Shown here: positions 52,495 through 63,271 of the stretch, piece by piece
Layout: every line of letters begins with the position of its first letter
Position numbering within the stretch: the stretch's first letter is position 1
Assembly: GCF_030160115.1 (NCBI RefSeq)
Contig: NZ_BSNS01000003.1
Location: 94,386 to 158,385 of the forward strand
Reading direction: 5' to 3'
Source: Devosia nitrariae
GTDB taxonomy: Bacteria > Pseudomonadota > Alphaproteobacteria > Rhizobiales > Devosiaceae
DNA: 64,000 bases
Translations under genes and position numbers: made by a program
The notes under the pieces: generated by a model
Databases searched by the model: none
Told to the model about the DNA's origin: nothing
The model's input: only the letters and a program-made list of their open reading frames with translations

Positions 52495-54033
52495 ATGAAC
52501 CAGCAGGCGGCAGCCGGAAGGGATGATCGGAATGAGACCGGTCTTTCCAAAGTCAACCAGAACGCGCTCGAGCAATCTGACGAGTTCCGCGCTATGAGCG
52601 GGGACATGTCCGAGGCGGACGGACGAGCGCTCTGGGCGCGTGTGCGGGCGCGCATTAAGGCGGCAGTCGGGGAGGACGTCTTTGCCAGTTGGTTCGCGCG
52701 GATCGAGCTCGAGGAGATCGTGGGCGATCTCGCGCATCTTTCGGCCCCGACCCGCTTCCTCTGCTCCTGGGTGCAGTCCAACTACTCGGACCGCATCCTC
52801 GAGGCCTTCCGGCAGGACGCGGCCGAGATCGCCCGGCTGCAGATCACGCTGCGCATCAATGGCCAGGCGCGGGTGAAGCTCGCGCCGCCGCCGGCCGACG
52901 CACCAGGCCGGGAAGCGGCAAGTGCGCCCCAGCCCGCCCCAGCCACGCCGCGTCTCGTACGCGACAACAGTGCACAGAAGGGCGACGCCCTCTCGGGTAG
53001 TGCGGTCGACCCGCGCATGACGTTCGCGACGTTCGTTGCCGGCACCCCCAACGAGATTGCGCTCGGGGTTGCCAAGCAGGTCGCCAATGCCGTCACCAGC
53101 GGCACCGTCAGCTTCAATCCCGTCTATATCCATTCGACAGTGGGACTCGGCAAGTCGCACCTGCTCAATGCCATCGCCCATGCGGCGATCTCGGCCGACG
53201 CCACGCGCAACGTCGTCTACCTGACGGCCGACCACTTCATGTATCATTTCATCACCGCTGTGCAGCGCCAGTCCGCCATTGGCTTTAAGGAGTGGCTGCG
53301 CCGCGTCGACCTTCTGCTCATCGACGACATGCAGTTCCTGCAGGGCAAATCCGCGACCGAGTTCGGCCATACGCTGGGCACCCTGCTGACGGGCGCCAAG
53401 CAGGTGGTGGTTGCGGCCGACGCGCCGCCGCGCGACCTCGAAATGCTCGACGAACGCGTGCGCTCGCGGCTTTCGGGCGGGCTCGTCGTTCCGATCACCG
53501 GCTTCGATTTCGACCTGCGCCGTTCGATCGTCCAGCGCCGCGCCGATCAGGCGAGCGAGCGTTTCGGCATGCACTTCCCGGCACCGGTCATCGACTATAT
53601 CGCGCGCGCCGTTGTCAGCCATGGGCGGGACCTCGACGGGGCGGTCAACCGATTGGTCGCCGCCAACCAGCTGACGGGCGAGCTCATCACCGTGCCACTC
53701 GCCGAAAAGACTTTGGGTGACCTCATCCGCGCCCGCGAAACCCGGCGTGTGCGGATAGAGGATATCCTGCGGATCGTGTCGCGCCACTACAAGGTGCCGC
53801 GCAATGAACTCCTCTCTTCGCGCCGCTCGCGCGACGTGGTGCGTCCACGCCAGATCGCCATGTACCTGGCCAAGGCATTGACCTCCCGGTCGCTGCCCGA
53901 GATCGGCCGGCGCTTTGGCGGACGCGACCACACCACGGTTCTGCATTCAGTCCGCAAGGTCGAGCAGATGATGCGCGACGATGGCGAACTCTGCCAGGAG
54001 ATCGAGCTCCTCAAGCGCATGCTCGAGGATTAA
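52495..54033 (+). CDS. dnaA: Chromosomal replication initiator protein DnaA
   Basis: A 512-residue DnaA. Domain I is at about residues 40-110 ([30 protein letters not shown]), a Pro/Ala-rich linker (domain II) at 120-165, the AAA+ domain III has Walker [13 protein letters not shown] and Walker [11 protein letters not shown], and domain IV ends with [19 protein letters not shown], the DnaA-box reader. The first Walker A Gly is a Ser (HSTVGLGKS), which I believe is usual in rhizobia. It opens oriC and starts replication. The ATG at 52495 is the first in the frame after an AAGGGA site. Confidence 0.97.
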   Translation: MNQQAAAGRDDRNETGLSKVNQNALEQSDEFRAMSGDMSEADGRALWARVRARIKAAVGEDVFASWFARIELEEIVGDLAHLSAPTRFLCSWVQSNYSDRILEAFRQDAAEIARLQITLRINGQARVKLAPPPADAPGREAASAPQPAPATPRLVRDNSAQKGDALSGSAVDPRMTFATFVAGTPNEIALGVAKQVANAVTSGTVSFNPVYIHSTVGLGKSHLLNAIAHAAISADATRNVVYLTADHFMYHFITAVQRQSAIGFKEWLRRVDLLLIDDMQFLQGKSATEFGHTLGTLLTGAKQVVVAADAPPRDLEMLDERVRSRLSGGLVVPITGFDFDLRRSIVQRRADQASERFGMHFPAPVIDYIARAVVSHGRDLDGAVNRLVAANQLTGELITVPLAEKTLGDLIRARETRRVRIEDILRIVSRHYKVPRNELLSSRRSRDVVRPRQIAMYLAKALTSRSLPEIGRRFGGRDHTTVLHSVRKVEQMMRDDGELCQEIELLKRMLED

Positions 54034-54452
54034 CCGGCTGCTGACGCACTCTGTTTCTGCCTGGGCCTAGAGCGCCCGGGCAGGATCGGCGCGAGCTTCA
54101 CCACAGTCATGCCGACACGTTTCTGGTGATGACCGCGCGACCGGTTCCGGCGCACACCTTGCACGCAGATCTCAAGGAACGCACCCATACCCCTGGAAGA
54201 GCTCGCCTCCGGCATGGCCGTGCCGGCCAGGGATAAATGTCGCCACCTCGCTGGATATTCTGCGACCCCCAGAGCGGCATCTGGCGTCAGGATGCGGCTT
54301 GCTCCTCGAGCACCCGCTTCCCAGCGGTTTGCGGTGGGCAAACGCGCGCTGCACTTGCGTTTGACGCAACAACTTGTAAAGGTCTCGGCCCCGGTCGGAC
54401 AGGGTTTGTTCTCCGTCTCGGACAGCCGTGAAGTATCAGGAAAGTCGCCCGA
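54034..54452. other. Gap between dnaA and dnaN, no gene
   Basis: No supported gene. A hairpin TGCCTGGGC (54058-54066), loop of 7, GCCCGGGCA (54074-54082), stands 25 bp after the dnaA stop without a U-run, and may help end the dnaA transcript. Near the 3' end TTGCGT-TTG-ACGCAA (54355-54369) is an exact inverted repeat about 85 bp before dnaN, in the area where its promoter should be. I see no ribosomal or tRNA gene here. Confidence 0.5.
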
Positions 54453-55571
54453 ATGAAGGTCACGCTCGAACGCAACCACCTGTTGAAGTCGCTGGGTCAT
54501 GTCCATCGCGTCGTCGAGCGCCGCAATACCTATCCCATTCTCGCCAACGTCCTGATCAAGGCAAGCGAGGACCGGCTCGAGCTGCGTGCCACGGATCTCG
54601 ACATCGAGGTGACCGAGAGCGTGCCGGCCATGGTCACCACCCCGGGCACCACCACCGTTCCCGCCCACACTCTCTACGAGATCGTCAGGAAACTGGCCGA
54701 CGGGGCGGAGGTGAAGCTCGAGACCGAGGGCGAGCAGATGCTGCTGACGTCCGGGCGTTCGCGTTTTCACCTGGCATGCCTGTCGCCCGACAGCTTCCCG
54801 GACCTGAAGTCGGGCAGCTTCGGCCACACCTTCTCCATTCCGGCCGCGATGCTGCGCGAATTGATCGAGCGCACCCAGTTCGCCATCTCGACCGAGGAAA
54901 CGCGCTACTACCTCAACGGCATCTATCTCCATACGATCGAGAACAGCAAGACGGGGCTGGTGCTGCGCGCGGTCGCCACCGACGGCCACCGCATGGCGCG
55001 CGCCGAGACCGACGCGCCTGAGGGGTCTTCGGGCATGCCCGGCATCATCGTGCCGAAAAAGACCGTGGGCGAAGTGCAAAAGCTTCTCGACGGAGCAGAC
55101 GGCGACGTCAGTGTCGAGGTCTCGGATACCAAGATCCGCTTCACGCTGGGCACTGTCGTGCTGCTCTCCAAGCTGATCGAAGGCACCTTCCCCGATTACG
55201 ATCGGGTAACCCCCAAGAACAACGACAAGGAGATGACCGTCGACCGGTCGTCGTTCGCCACCGCCGTCGACCGCGTCTCGACCATCGCTTCGGAACGCGG
55301 CGGCAAGGCGGTCAAGCTCTCGGCCCGCGAGGGGCAGCTCGAGCTCTCGGTCACCAATCCGGACCACGGCACGGCGAGCGAAGAGCTTGCCGTCACCTTC
55401 GACACCGACGGCTTCGAGATCGGCTTCAACGCCCGATACCTCCTCGACATCGTCGGTCAGATCCGCTCGGAAAGCGCGGTCTTCCTCTTCAACGACGCCG
55501 GCTCGCCCACCCTCGTCAAGGAAGAGGGCGACACCAAGTCACTTTACGTCCTGATGCCGATGCGGGTGTAG
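54453..55571 (+). CDS. dnaN: DNA polymerase III subunit beta (sliding clamp)
   Basis: A 372-residue clamp, standard length, with three homologous domains: MKVTLERNHLLKSLGHVHRVVERRNTYPILANVLI (domain 1), SFGHTFSIPAAMLRELIERTQFAIS (domain 2), and the C-terminal LFNDAGSPTLVKEEGDTKSLYVLMPMRV. It clamps the polymerase to DNA and binds many partners. It follows dnaA after 419 bp and precedes recF after 101 bp, so order dnaA-dnaN-recF-gyrB is kept. Confidence 0.97.
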   Translation: MKVTLERNHLLKSLGHVHRVVERRNTYPILANVLIKASEDRLELRATDLDIEVTESVPAMVTTPGTTTVPAHTLYEIVRKLADGAEVKLETEGEQMLLTSGRSRFHLACLSPDSFPDLKSGSFGHTFSIPAAMLRELIERTQFAISTEETRYYLNGIYLHTIENSKTGLVLRAVATDGHRMARAETDAPEGSSGMPGIIVPKKTVGEVQKLLDGADGDVSVEVSDTKIRFTLGTVVLLSKLIEGTFPDYDRVTPKNNDKEMTVDRSSFATAVDRVSTIASERGGKAVKLSAREGQLELSVTNPDHGTASEELAVTFDTDGFEIGFNARYLLDIVGQIRSESAVFLFNDAGSPTLVKEEGDTKSLYVLMPMRV

Positions 55572-55579
55572 GAGGAAGT

Positions 55580-55669
55580 GAGTAGCGAATAGCCAATAGC
55601 AGGCCCGATGCGTTCCTCTATTCGCTACTCCCTGTTCGCTATTCGCTGCCCGCCATCCGCTATTGGCTG
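55580..55669. repeat. Repeat block of TATTCGCTA-type units between dnaN and recF
   Basis: The spacer is packed with variants of TAGCGAATAG and its complement: GAGTAGCGAATAG (55580-55592) is an exact inverse of CTATTCGCTACTC (55618-55630); CCAATAGC is echoed as GCTATTGG near 55660; TTCGCTATTCGCT is a tandem near 55635. It could fold into a long hairpin. Such repeats recur in alphaproteobacterial intergenic regions. No promoter for recF is obvious. Confidence 0.65.
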
Positions 55670-55672
55670 CCG

Positions 55673-56791
55673 ATGATCCGCCACATCTCACGCCTGCGTC
55701 TGACGGCCTTTCGCAACTACCTCTCGGCCGCGCTCGATCTCGATTCCCGCCATCTGGTGCTGACCGGACCCAACGGGGCGGGCAAGACGAATCTGCTCGA
55801 GGCCATCTCCCTGCTCTCGCCCGGGCGAGGGCTCAGGCGCGCGAGCTTTGAAACCGTGCAGGCCCAGGGCAGCGACATGCCGTGGGCAGTCGCAGCGACG
55901 GTCGAGACCGAGGATGGCCCGGCCGATATCGGTACGGGCGGGGCGGCCGGCGACGGCGCCCGGCGGGTGCGCATCAACGGGGCCAATGTCCGATCGGTCG
56001 AGGCGATGAGCGACTATCTGAGGGTGCTCTGGCTGACACCTGCAATGGACGGGCTCTTTGCCGGGCCCGCCAGCGATCGGCGGCGCTTCCTCGACCGGCT
56101 GGTCACGACTCTCATCCCCGGCCATTCGGGCGCCGTTTCCGACTACGAAAAGGCGATGCGCGCCCGCAACAAGCTGCTCGAAGAGCAAGGCGATCCGCGC
56201 TGGCTCGATGCGGTCGAGACCCAGCTCGCCGAGACCGCTGCGGCCGTCCACCTTGCGCGCACCGACAGCCTTGCGCACCTGCAGACGCTGATCGCCGAAA
56301 GCCTAGAGGATCCCAACTTTCCCGCGGCCGAACTGGCACTCACCCCATTGTTCGAGGACCGGCCCGAACCCGTCGCCTCGACGGCGCTCGAAGCCGAGCT
56401 CAAGGGGGTCTGGGCGGCCTCGCGCCACCTTGATCGGGCTGCAGGACGCACCATATATGGACCACACCGCGTCGATCTCGAAGTCACCTATGCCCAGAAG
56501 GGCGTGCCGGCGGCGTTGGGGTCGACCGGCGAACAAAAGGCGCTCCTCATCGGCCTCATCCTCGCCCATGCCCGTCTCGTCAAGCGCCGAACGGGTATCG
56601 CTCCGTTCCTGCTCCTCGACGAAATCGCCGCGCATCTCGATCCGGACCGCAGGCGGGCGCTGTTTGGTGCGCTTGATGCTCTCGGAACCCAGTGTTTCCT
56701 TACCGGCACGGACCAGATGCTCTTTACCGCCCTTGAGGCGCGGGCGCAGCGGGTAAGGGTCGAGGACGGTCGATGGATTCCGGAACATTGA
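55673..56791 (+). CDS. recF: DNA replication/repair protein RecF
   Basis: A 372-residue SMC-like ATPase: Walker A LTGPNGAGKTNLLEAI, signature GSTGEQKALLIGLILAHA, Walker B FLLLDEIAAHLDPDRR. It loads RecA at gaps with RecO and RecR. The start ATG has no clear ribosome site; the preceding repeat block may supply a leader. It is followed by gyrB after 112 bp. Confidence 0.96.
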   Translation: MIRHISRLRLTAFRNYLSAALDLDSRHLVLTGPNGAGKTNLLEAISLLSPGRGLRRASFETVQAQGSDMPWAVAATVETEDGPADIGTGGAAGDGARRVRINGANVRSVEAMSDYLRVLWLTPAMDGLFAGPASDRRRFLDRLVTTLIPGHSGAVSDYEKAMRARNKLLEEQGDPRWLDAVETQLAETAAAVHLARTDSLAHLQTLIAESLEDPNFPAAELALTPLFEDRPEPVASTALEAELKGVWAASRHLDRAAGRTIYGPHRVDLEVTYAQKGVPAALGSTGEQKALLIGLILAHARLVKRRTGIAPFLLLDEIAAHLDPDRRRALFGALDALGTQCFLTGTDQMLFTALEARAQRVRVEDGRWIPEH

Positions 56792-56876
56792 AAACCTTGC
56801 CGCTTCTCCCCTGCAAACCAGCCTGAAACGGCCATTTTACTTGGGCAAGCTCTCCCGATCCGCTAGAACGGATTGA

Positions 56877-59357
<2,481 letters not shown>

Positions 59358-59521
59358 ACCGGTTTGTGTGTGCATTGAACGTCGTTGGGCTCGTCGTTGA
59401 ACCGGTCGACACTGGATGAAATGCAGTTGCCCAAGGCTCGACCTCTCTTTCGACGGTTGAGGCCCTAGACCGGCTATCAGCCCGCTGGCGAGTATGGCGA
59501 GGACGGACATTGGATTCTCCT

Positions 59522-59917
59522 TCAGGCGGCTGCCATTGCGTTGCGGCGGCGAAGGTAGGCCAGTGCACTGAGGGTCCCGATCGCGAGTTCGGCCGCCATG
59601 GCGACCAGAAGTCCATCGGCAGGCCGGCCATCGATGGCCAGGCCCACGAGGCGCGAAAGACCGTAGCTTAGATAGACGAAGGCGGCGATCGCGAGCGAGG
59701 TCGAGGCAAAGCGCGGCGCGAAAGCGCCGGTCGCAATCAGCAGACCCGCCCCGCCCAGCGCCAGACCATGGGAACGCATCTCGTTGAGCAGGGTCACCTG
59801 GCCTGCGAGGTCGTAGCTGGAATAAAAGGCGACGGGCGCCAGGAGTATCGCAGCGCCTAGAGCAAGGCCGGTGAGGCCGGAGAGTGCCATGAACGCCTTG
59901 AGGAATGGGGAAACCAT
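59522..59917 (-). CDS. DUF4345-like four-helix membrane protein
   Basis: A 131-residue membrane protein with four hydrophobic helices (KAFMALSGLTGLALGAAILLAP, GLALGGAGLLIATGAFAP, STSLAIAAFVYLSYGLSRLVG, LLVAMAAELAIGTLSALAYL). Pattern and size recall the DUF4345 family; function unknown. The start has GGAGCCTCCC directly before the ATG. It faces an AraC-type regulator across 133 bp, which probably controls it. Confidence 0.75.
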   Translation of the reverse strand: MVSPFLKAFMALSGLTGLALGAAILLAPVAFYSSYDLAGQVTLLNEMRSHGLALGGAGLLIATGAFAPRFASTSLAIAAFVYLSYGLSRLVGLAIDGRPADGLLVAMAAELAIGTLSALAYLRRRNAMAAA

Positions 59918-60050
59918 GGGAGGCTCCTTGTTCGCGAAGACATCAATTGTGCGGCTTCTGGTCTGGATCATCAATTACATGGTCGCCGCAATAACATGCA
60001 GATCGTCCAAACCTGTGGACGATCAGGCGGGTTTTTGGTAGATAGCCACC

Positions 60051-61007
60051 ATGACCGACGCCCGTTTCCAGCCCTCGCCGCTTTCTGATCCGCTTGGGGA
60101 AGTGCTGCATATGCTCCGGCTCACCGGCACGCTCTATTGCCGGGCCGAGATGACGGCGCCGTGGGGCATCGTCATGCCTGACCTGATCGACTCGATGATG
60201 TTCGTGATCGTCACCGCCGGCCACGGTTGGCTTGCCATGGATGGCGAGGAGCCGGTGATGATTGCGCAAGGCAGCATGGTGCTGCTGCCGCATGGCGCCA
60301 GCTACCGGTTGCTGAGCGCACCGGACGCTGCGGCCGAACCGCTGTTTGATATTCCCGTCGAGAAGGTCAGCGACCGCTACGAGATCATGCGCCATGGCGG
60401 TGGCGGGGCCATCACCAGGGCGACGGCCGGGGTGGTGCAGTTTGACAGCGTGGCGGCAAAGCGTCTCGTGTCGCTGCTGCCGCCCGTGCTGCGCATCGAT
60501 GCCTGGGACGGCGATGCCGGTGACTGGCTGCAGAGCACGTTGAGCCTGATCGCCCGCGAAGCCAGCGCCATGCGCCCCGGCGGCGAGACGGTGATGACGC
60601 GGCTGGCCGATATCCTGGTCATCCAGGCGATCCGGGCCTGGCTCGATACGGCGCGGGAGGCCAATCTGGGCTGGCTGGCGGCCTTGCGGGACCGGCAGCT
60701 GGGGCGAGCTTTGGCCTTGATGCATCGGCGGCCGGAGCAGGACTGGACGGTGGCGGAGCTGGCCCGCGAGGCGGGAATGTCGCGCTCGGCCTTTTCTGCG
60801 CGGTTCACCGAGCTCGTGGGGCAGCCGGCAATGCAATACCTGGCGCAGTGGCGGTTACACCTGGCCCGGGCGCAATTGCTGGAGAGCAGTGATTCGGTGG
60901 GCGTGGTGGCGGGCAGGGCCGGATACCAATCCGAGGCCGCTTTCGGGCGGGCCTTCAAGCAGTTCTTCGGCAAACCGCCTGGCGCCGTGCGCAGGCTAAC
61001 GACGTAG
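60051..61007 (+). CDS. AraC-family transcriptional regulator with cupin domain
   Basis: A 318-residue regulator. The N-terminal ~190 residues form a cupin-6-type ligand domain (MFVIVTAGHGWLAMDGEEPVMIAQGSMVLLPHGASYRLLS), the C-terminal ~100 residues the double HTH: LIAREASAMRPG... then WTVAELAREAGMSRSAFSARFTELVG and VAGRAGYQSEAAFGRAFKQFFGKPPGAVRR. It is divergent from the DUF4345-like gene and is a good candidate for its regulator. Ligand unknown. Confidence 0.9.
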   Translation: MTDARFQPSPLSDPLGEVLHMLRLTGTLYCRAEMTAPWGIVMPDLIDSMMFVIVTAGHGWLAMDGEEPVMIAQGSMVLLPHGASYRLLSAPDAAAEPLFDIPVEKVSDRYEIMRHGGGGAITRATAGVVQFDSVAAKRLVSLLPPVLRIDAWDGDAGDWLQSTLSLIAREASAMRPGGETVMTRLADILVIQAIRAWLDTAREANLGWLAALRDRQLGRALALMHRRPEQDWTVAELAREAGMSRSAFSARFTELVGQPAMQYLAQWRLHLARAQLLESSDSVGVVAGRAGYQSEAAFGRAFKQFFGKPPGAVRRLTT

Positions 61008-61468
61008 CCGGTCGAGCGCACCCTGCAGGGTGTCGCTGGCGACCGGTCTGACGCGGGGGTCAATTTCCTTGCTGATTACCCGCTTGGAATCGGAGAGGCA
61101 AGCGCATGTTCGATGGGGAAGCCGAGAGCCTTGAATGCCTCGACCAGCGCTGCTTCAGCGGCAGCGACGGCGGTAACAGTCTGCAATTTGGGAGGTCCTG
61201 AACGAGCAACACGAAACGGGCCGGCTTGGTATTCGCCAGTCGGTTACCTTCGTCGCGTGATGTGTCTCGCTTCGGTCATGAGCTCTCTATCCTTCAAGCG
61301 CGGCGGAAAGTCCAGACCTGGCCCGCAGGCGCGGTATGGTTGGGTCGTCCAGCAACGGTCGGTTGGCGACAGCGACCGAGAAGGCCGCCAGACCTGCCGT
61401 CTGGCCGAAGACAGCATCGGGAGCAAGAAACGGTTCCTGCTCCAGGCGTATGCATTGAACCGTAACCA
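61008..61468. other. Gap with an eroded minus-strand ORF, no intact gene
   Basis: No intact gene. On the minus strand a 60-codon ORF starts at 61469 with an ATG overlapping the lysA-like stop (TGATG). Coding-like segments continue in shifted frames, and near 61090-61200 a fragment with VTAVAAAEAALVEAFKALG is visible before a stop. This looks like a gene that followed the decarboxylase and has decayed. I cannot name the family. Confidence 0.4.
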
Positions 61469-62788
61469 TCAGAACGACTCCCCTTTGGCCTCAAGGTCCA
61501 GGAGCTGCTCGATGGACTGGCGTTTGCGGATAACGGTAAGCCTGCCGTCGTCCAGCATGATCTCGGGGACAAGGGGCCGGCTGTTATAGTTCGACGACAT
61601 TGTTGCGCCGTAAGCCCCAACGTCGCGTACGATGGCCAGGTCACTCACCTGTGGCAGCGGGAGCTCACGGAACGCGACATACCCTCCGTCATGCTGGGTG
61701 AAGACGTCGCCAGCTTCGCAGAGCGGGCCGGCAACCGCGACTGAGCGGACAGGACCGGTCACCGCAGAACCTGTCGGGGTGAGGAAGCAGATGTCGTGGT
61801 GGCTGCCATAGATTACGGGGCGCGCGAGGTCGTTGAAGCCGGCATCGAGCAGCACGAAGTGATTGTCGGCGACCTTCTTGACCGCGCGAATCTCGGCAAT
61901 CAGAAGGCCCGCATTGGCCATGAGAAATCGGCCCGGCTCGATCTCGAGCCGGACCTTGTTGCCGACGATGCGCTCAACCTCGAGCCTCGCTTCGTTCCAG
62001 ACAGCATAGTATTGTCCTGTGTCGACCTCCGGCTCCCCCGACCGATAGGGAACCGACAGCCCGCCGCCCGCCGATATCGCTTCGATAGGCCGATCCAGTC
62101 GCCGGACGGCATCCAGCATGCTGTCGCAAACCCGGTGCAAATGCGTGTAATCGACGCCTGAGCCGATATGCATATGGAGACCGATCAGGCGCAATCCATG
62201 CGCATCGACAAGGCGCAGGGCATCCTCCAGCTCTTCGTGCCAGATGCCATGTTTGCTCGACGGACCACCCGTGTTGGTCTTGCGATTGTGACCGTGACCG
62301 AAGCCCGGATTGATCCGCAGCCATACCGGATGTCCTCGGGCAACCTTGCCAAGTTGAACCAGCATGTCGCAAGAGCCGCAGTTCACCGGTATGCCCAATT
62401 CGACGACGCGCGCGAGAGTGGCATCGTCTATGACGTCGGCGGTGAACACGATTTCATGCGCCGCGGTGCCAGGCACATAGCCTGCCCGCAGGGCGCGTTC
62501 AATTTCGCCAAGCGAGACGGCATCCACGAGGACATCCATGGCGCGTAGGATACGTAGGACGTGGATGTTGCTGTTGGCTTTCTGGGCAAAGCGAATGCAG
62601 TCGAACGCCTGCAACTGCCGGACGCGTTCGCGCATCGGCTCGGCCTCATACAGCCAAAAGGGTGTGCCGACGCTTCGTGCGGCCTTCTGCACGGCCTCGA
62701 TCAGGGTCGGTCTCAGGGAATCGGGTCTGGTCACGCGATAGCTTTCGGGTAAAGACGTTGGTGAGGCGGTTCGAGCGGGCATCCTCAT
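61469..62788 (-). CDS. Diaminopimelate/ornithine decarboxylase-like PLP enzyme (LysA-like)
   Basis: A 439-residue fold-type III PLP decarboxylase. The PLP Lys is Lys70 in RFAQKANSN; LHMHIGSGVD and SAGGGLSVPY bind phosphate; GPLCEAGDVF near the C-terminus is the active-site Cys segment of LysA-like enzymes. It may decarboxylate meso-diaminopimelate to lysine, or another diamino acid. The frame is open to a GTG at 62920, adding 44 residues of unknown origin; I use the ATG for MRMPARTASP, though neither start has a good ribosome site. It lies just after a glycerol-type transporter gene, an unusual neighbour. Confidence 0.75.
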   Translation of the reverse strand: MRMPARTASPTSLPESYRVTRPDSLRPTLIEAVQKAARSVGTPFWLYEAEPMRERVRQLQAFDCIRFAQKANSNIHVLRILRAMDVLVDAVSLGEIERALRAGYVPGTAAHEIVFTADVIDDATLARVVELGIPVNCGSCDMLVQLGKVARGHPVWLRINPGFGHGHNRKTNTGGPSSKHGIWHEELEDALRLVDAHGLRLIGLHMHIGSGVDYTHLHRVCDSMLDAVRRLDRPIEAISAGGGLSVPYRSGEPEVDTGQYYAVWNEARLEVERIVGNKVRLEIEPGRFLMANAGLLIAEIRAVKKVADNHFVLLDAGFNDLARPVIYGSHHDICFLTPTGSAVTGPVRSVAVAGPLCEAGDVFTQHDGGYVAFRELPLPQVSDLAIVRDVGAYGATMSSNYNSRPLVPEIMLDDGRLTVIRKRQSIEQLLDLEAKGESF

Positions 62789-62974
62789 CGTGCGCAACAA
62801 TGCCGCCCGCTCAGGCAGGATCGGATTTTCGAACAGATCGACGATGTCGATACACCCCAAGGTGACGGACGCACCGGCATCTGCGGTTAGATCAGTAACA
62901 GGGAATGGCCGCCAGTCCACGGGAACGGTGCGAGCGTCAACAGGCGCCGACGGCGGCGCCAGCCATGTTCTGCC

Positions 62975-63271
62975 CTAGACCCACCGGAACACGAAGATGA
63001 ACCACAGTACCGCGATCGCTAGCGGCGCCCACAGCGGCGGGCCGAAGATGCCCAGCCAGCCGAGGAAGATGAAGGCCGATCCGAGCAGCGAGATGAACAG
63101 CCGGTCGCCGCGGGTGGTGTCGATGCCGAAGATACCGCGACGCGGGGCGCCACCCGGCGAGCGCCACTCCCACACCGCCATGGTCGCGATGCAGATCGCA
63201 ATGAACACGAAAAAGGCGGCCGTCGGCCAGGTCCAGGCCATCCAGCCGAGCCCAAGGTCGAAACCCATCAC
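62975..63271 (-). CDS. DUF2160 small membrane protein (GlpU-like)
   Basis: A 98-residue protein with about three helices (WTWPTAAFFVFIAICIATMAVW, LFISLLGSAFIFLGWLGIFGP, LWAPLAIAVLWFIFVF) and the PRRGIFGIDTTRGDRLFISLLG segment typical of DUF2160. In R. leguminosarum this family (GlpU) belongs to the glycerol ABC transporter operon glpSTPQUV. It overlaps the permease gene by 4 bp. The substrate-binding protein gene that should follow is not here. Confidence 0.85.
   Translation of the reverse strand: MMGFDLGLGWMAWTWPTAAFFVFIAICIATMAVWEWRSPGGAPRRGIFGIDTTRGDRLFISLLGSAFIFLGWLGIFGPPLWAPLAIAVLWFIFVFRWV

Noticed and set aside
52098..52526. 142-codon plus-strand ORF overlapping the start of dnaA
   Set aside because: No ribosome site or known domain; runs out of frame into dnaA.
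52243..53946. 567-codon open frame opposite dnaA
   Set aside because: Covers the dnaA frame on the other strand, low-complexity Arg/Asp/His-rich translation typical of high-GC shadows.
61113..61589. Plus-strand ORF of 158 codons near the decarboxylase end
   Set aside because: Overlaps the lysA-like gene antisense and the decayed region; no family similarity seen.
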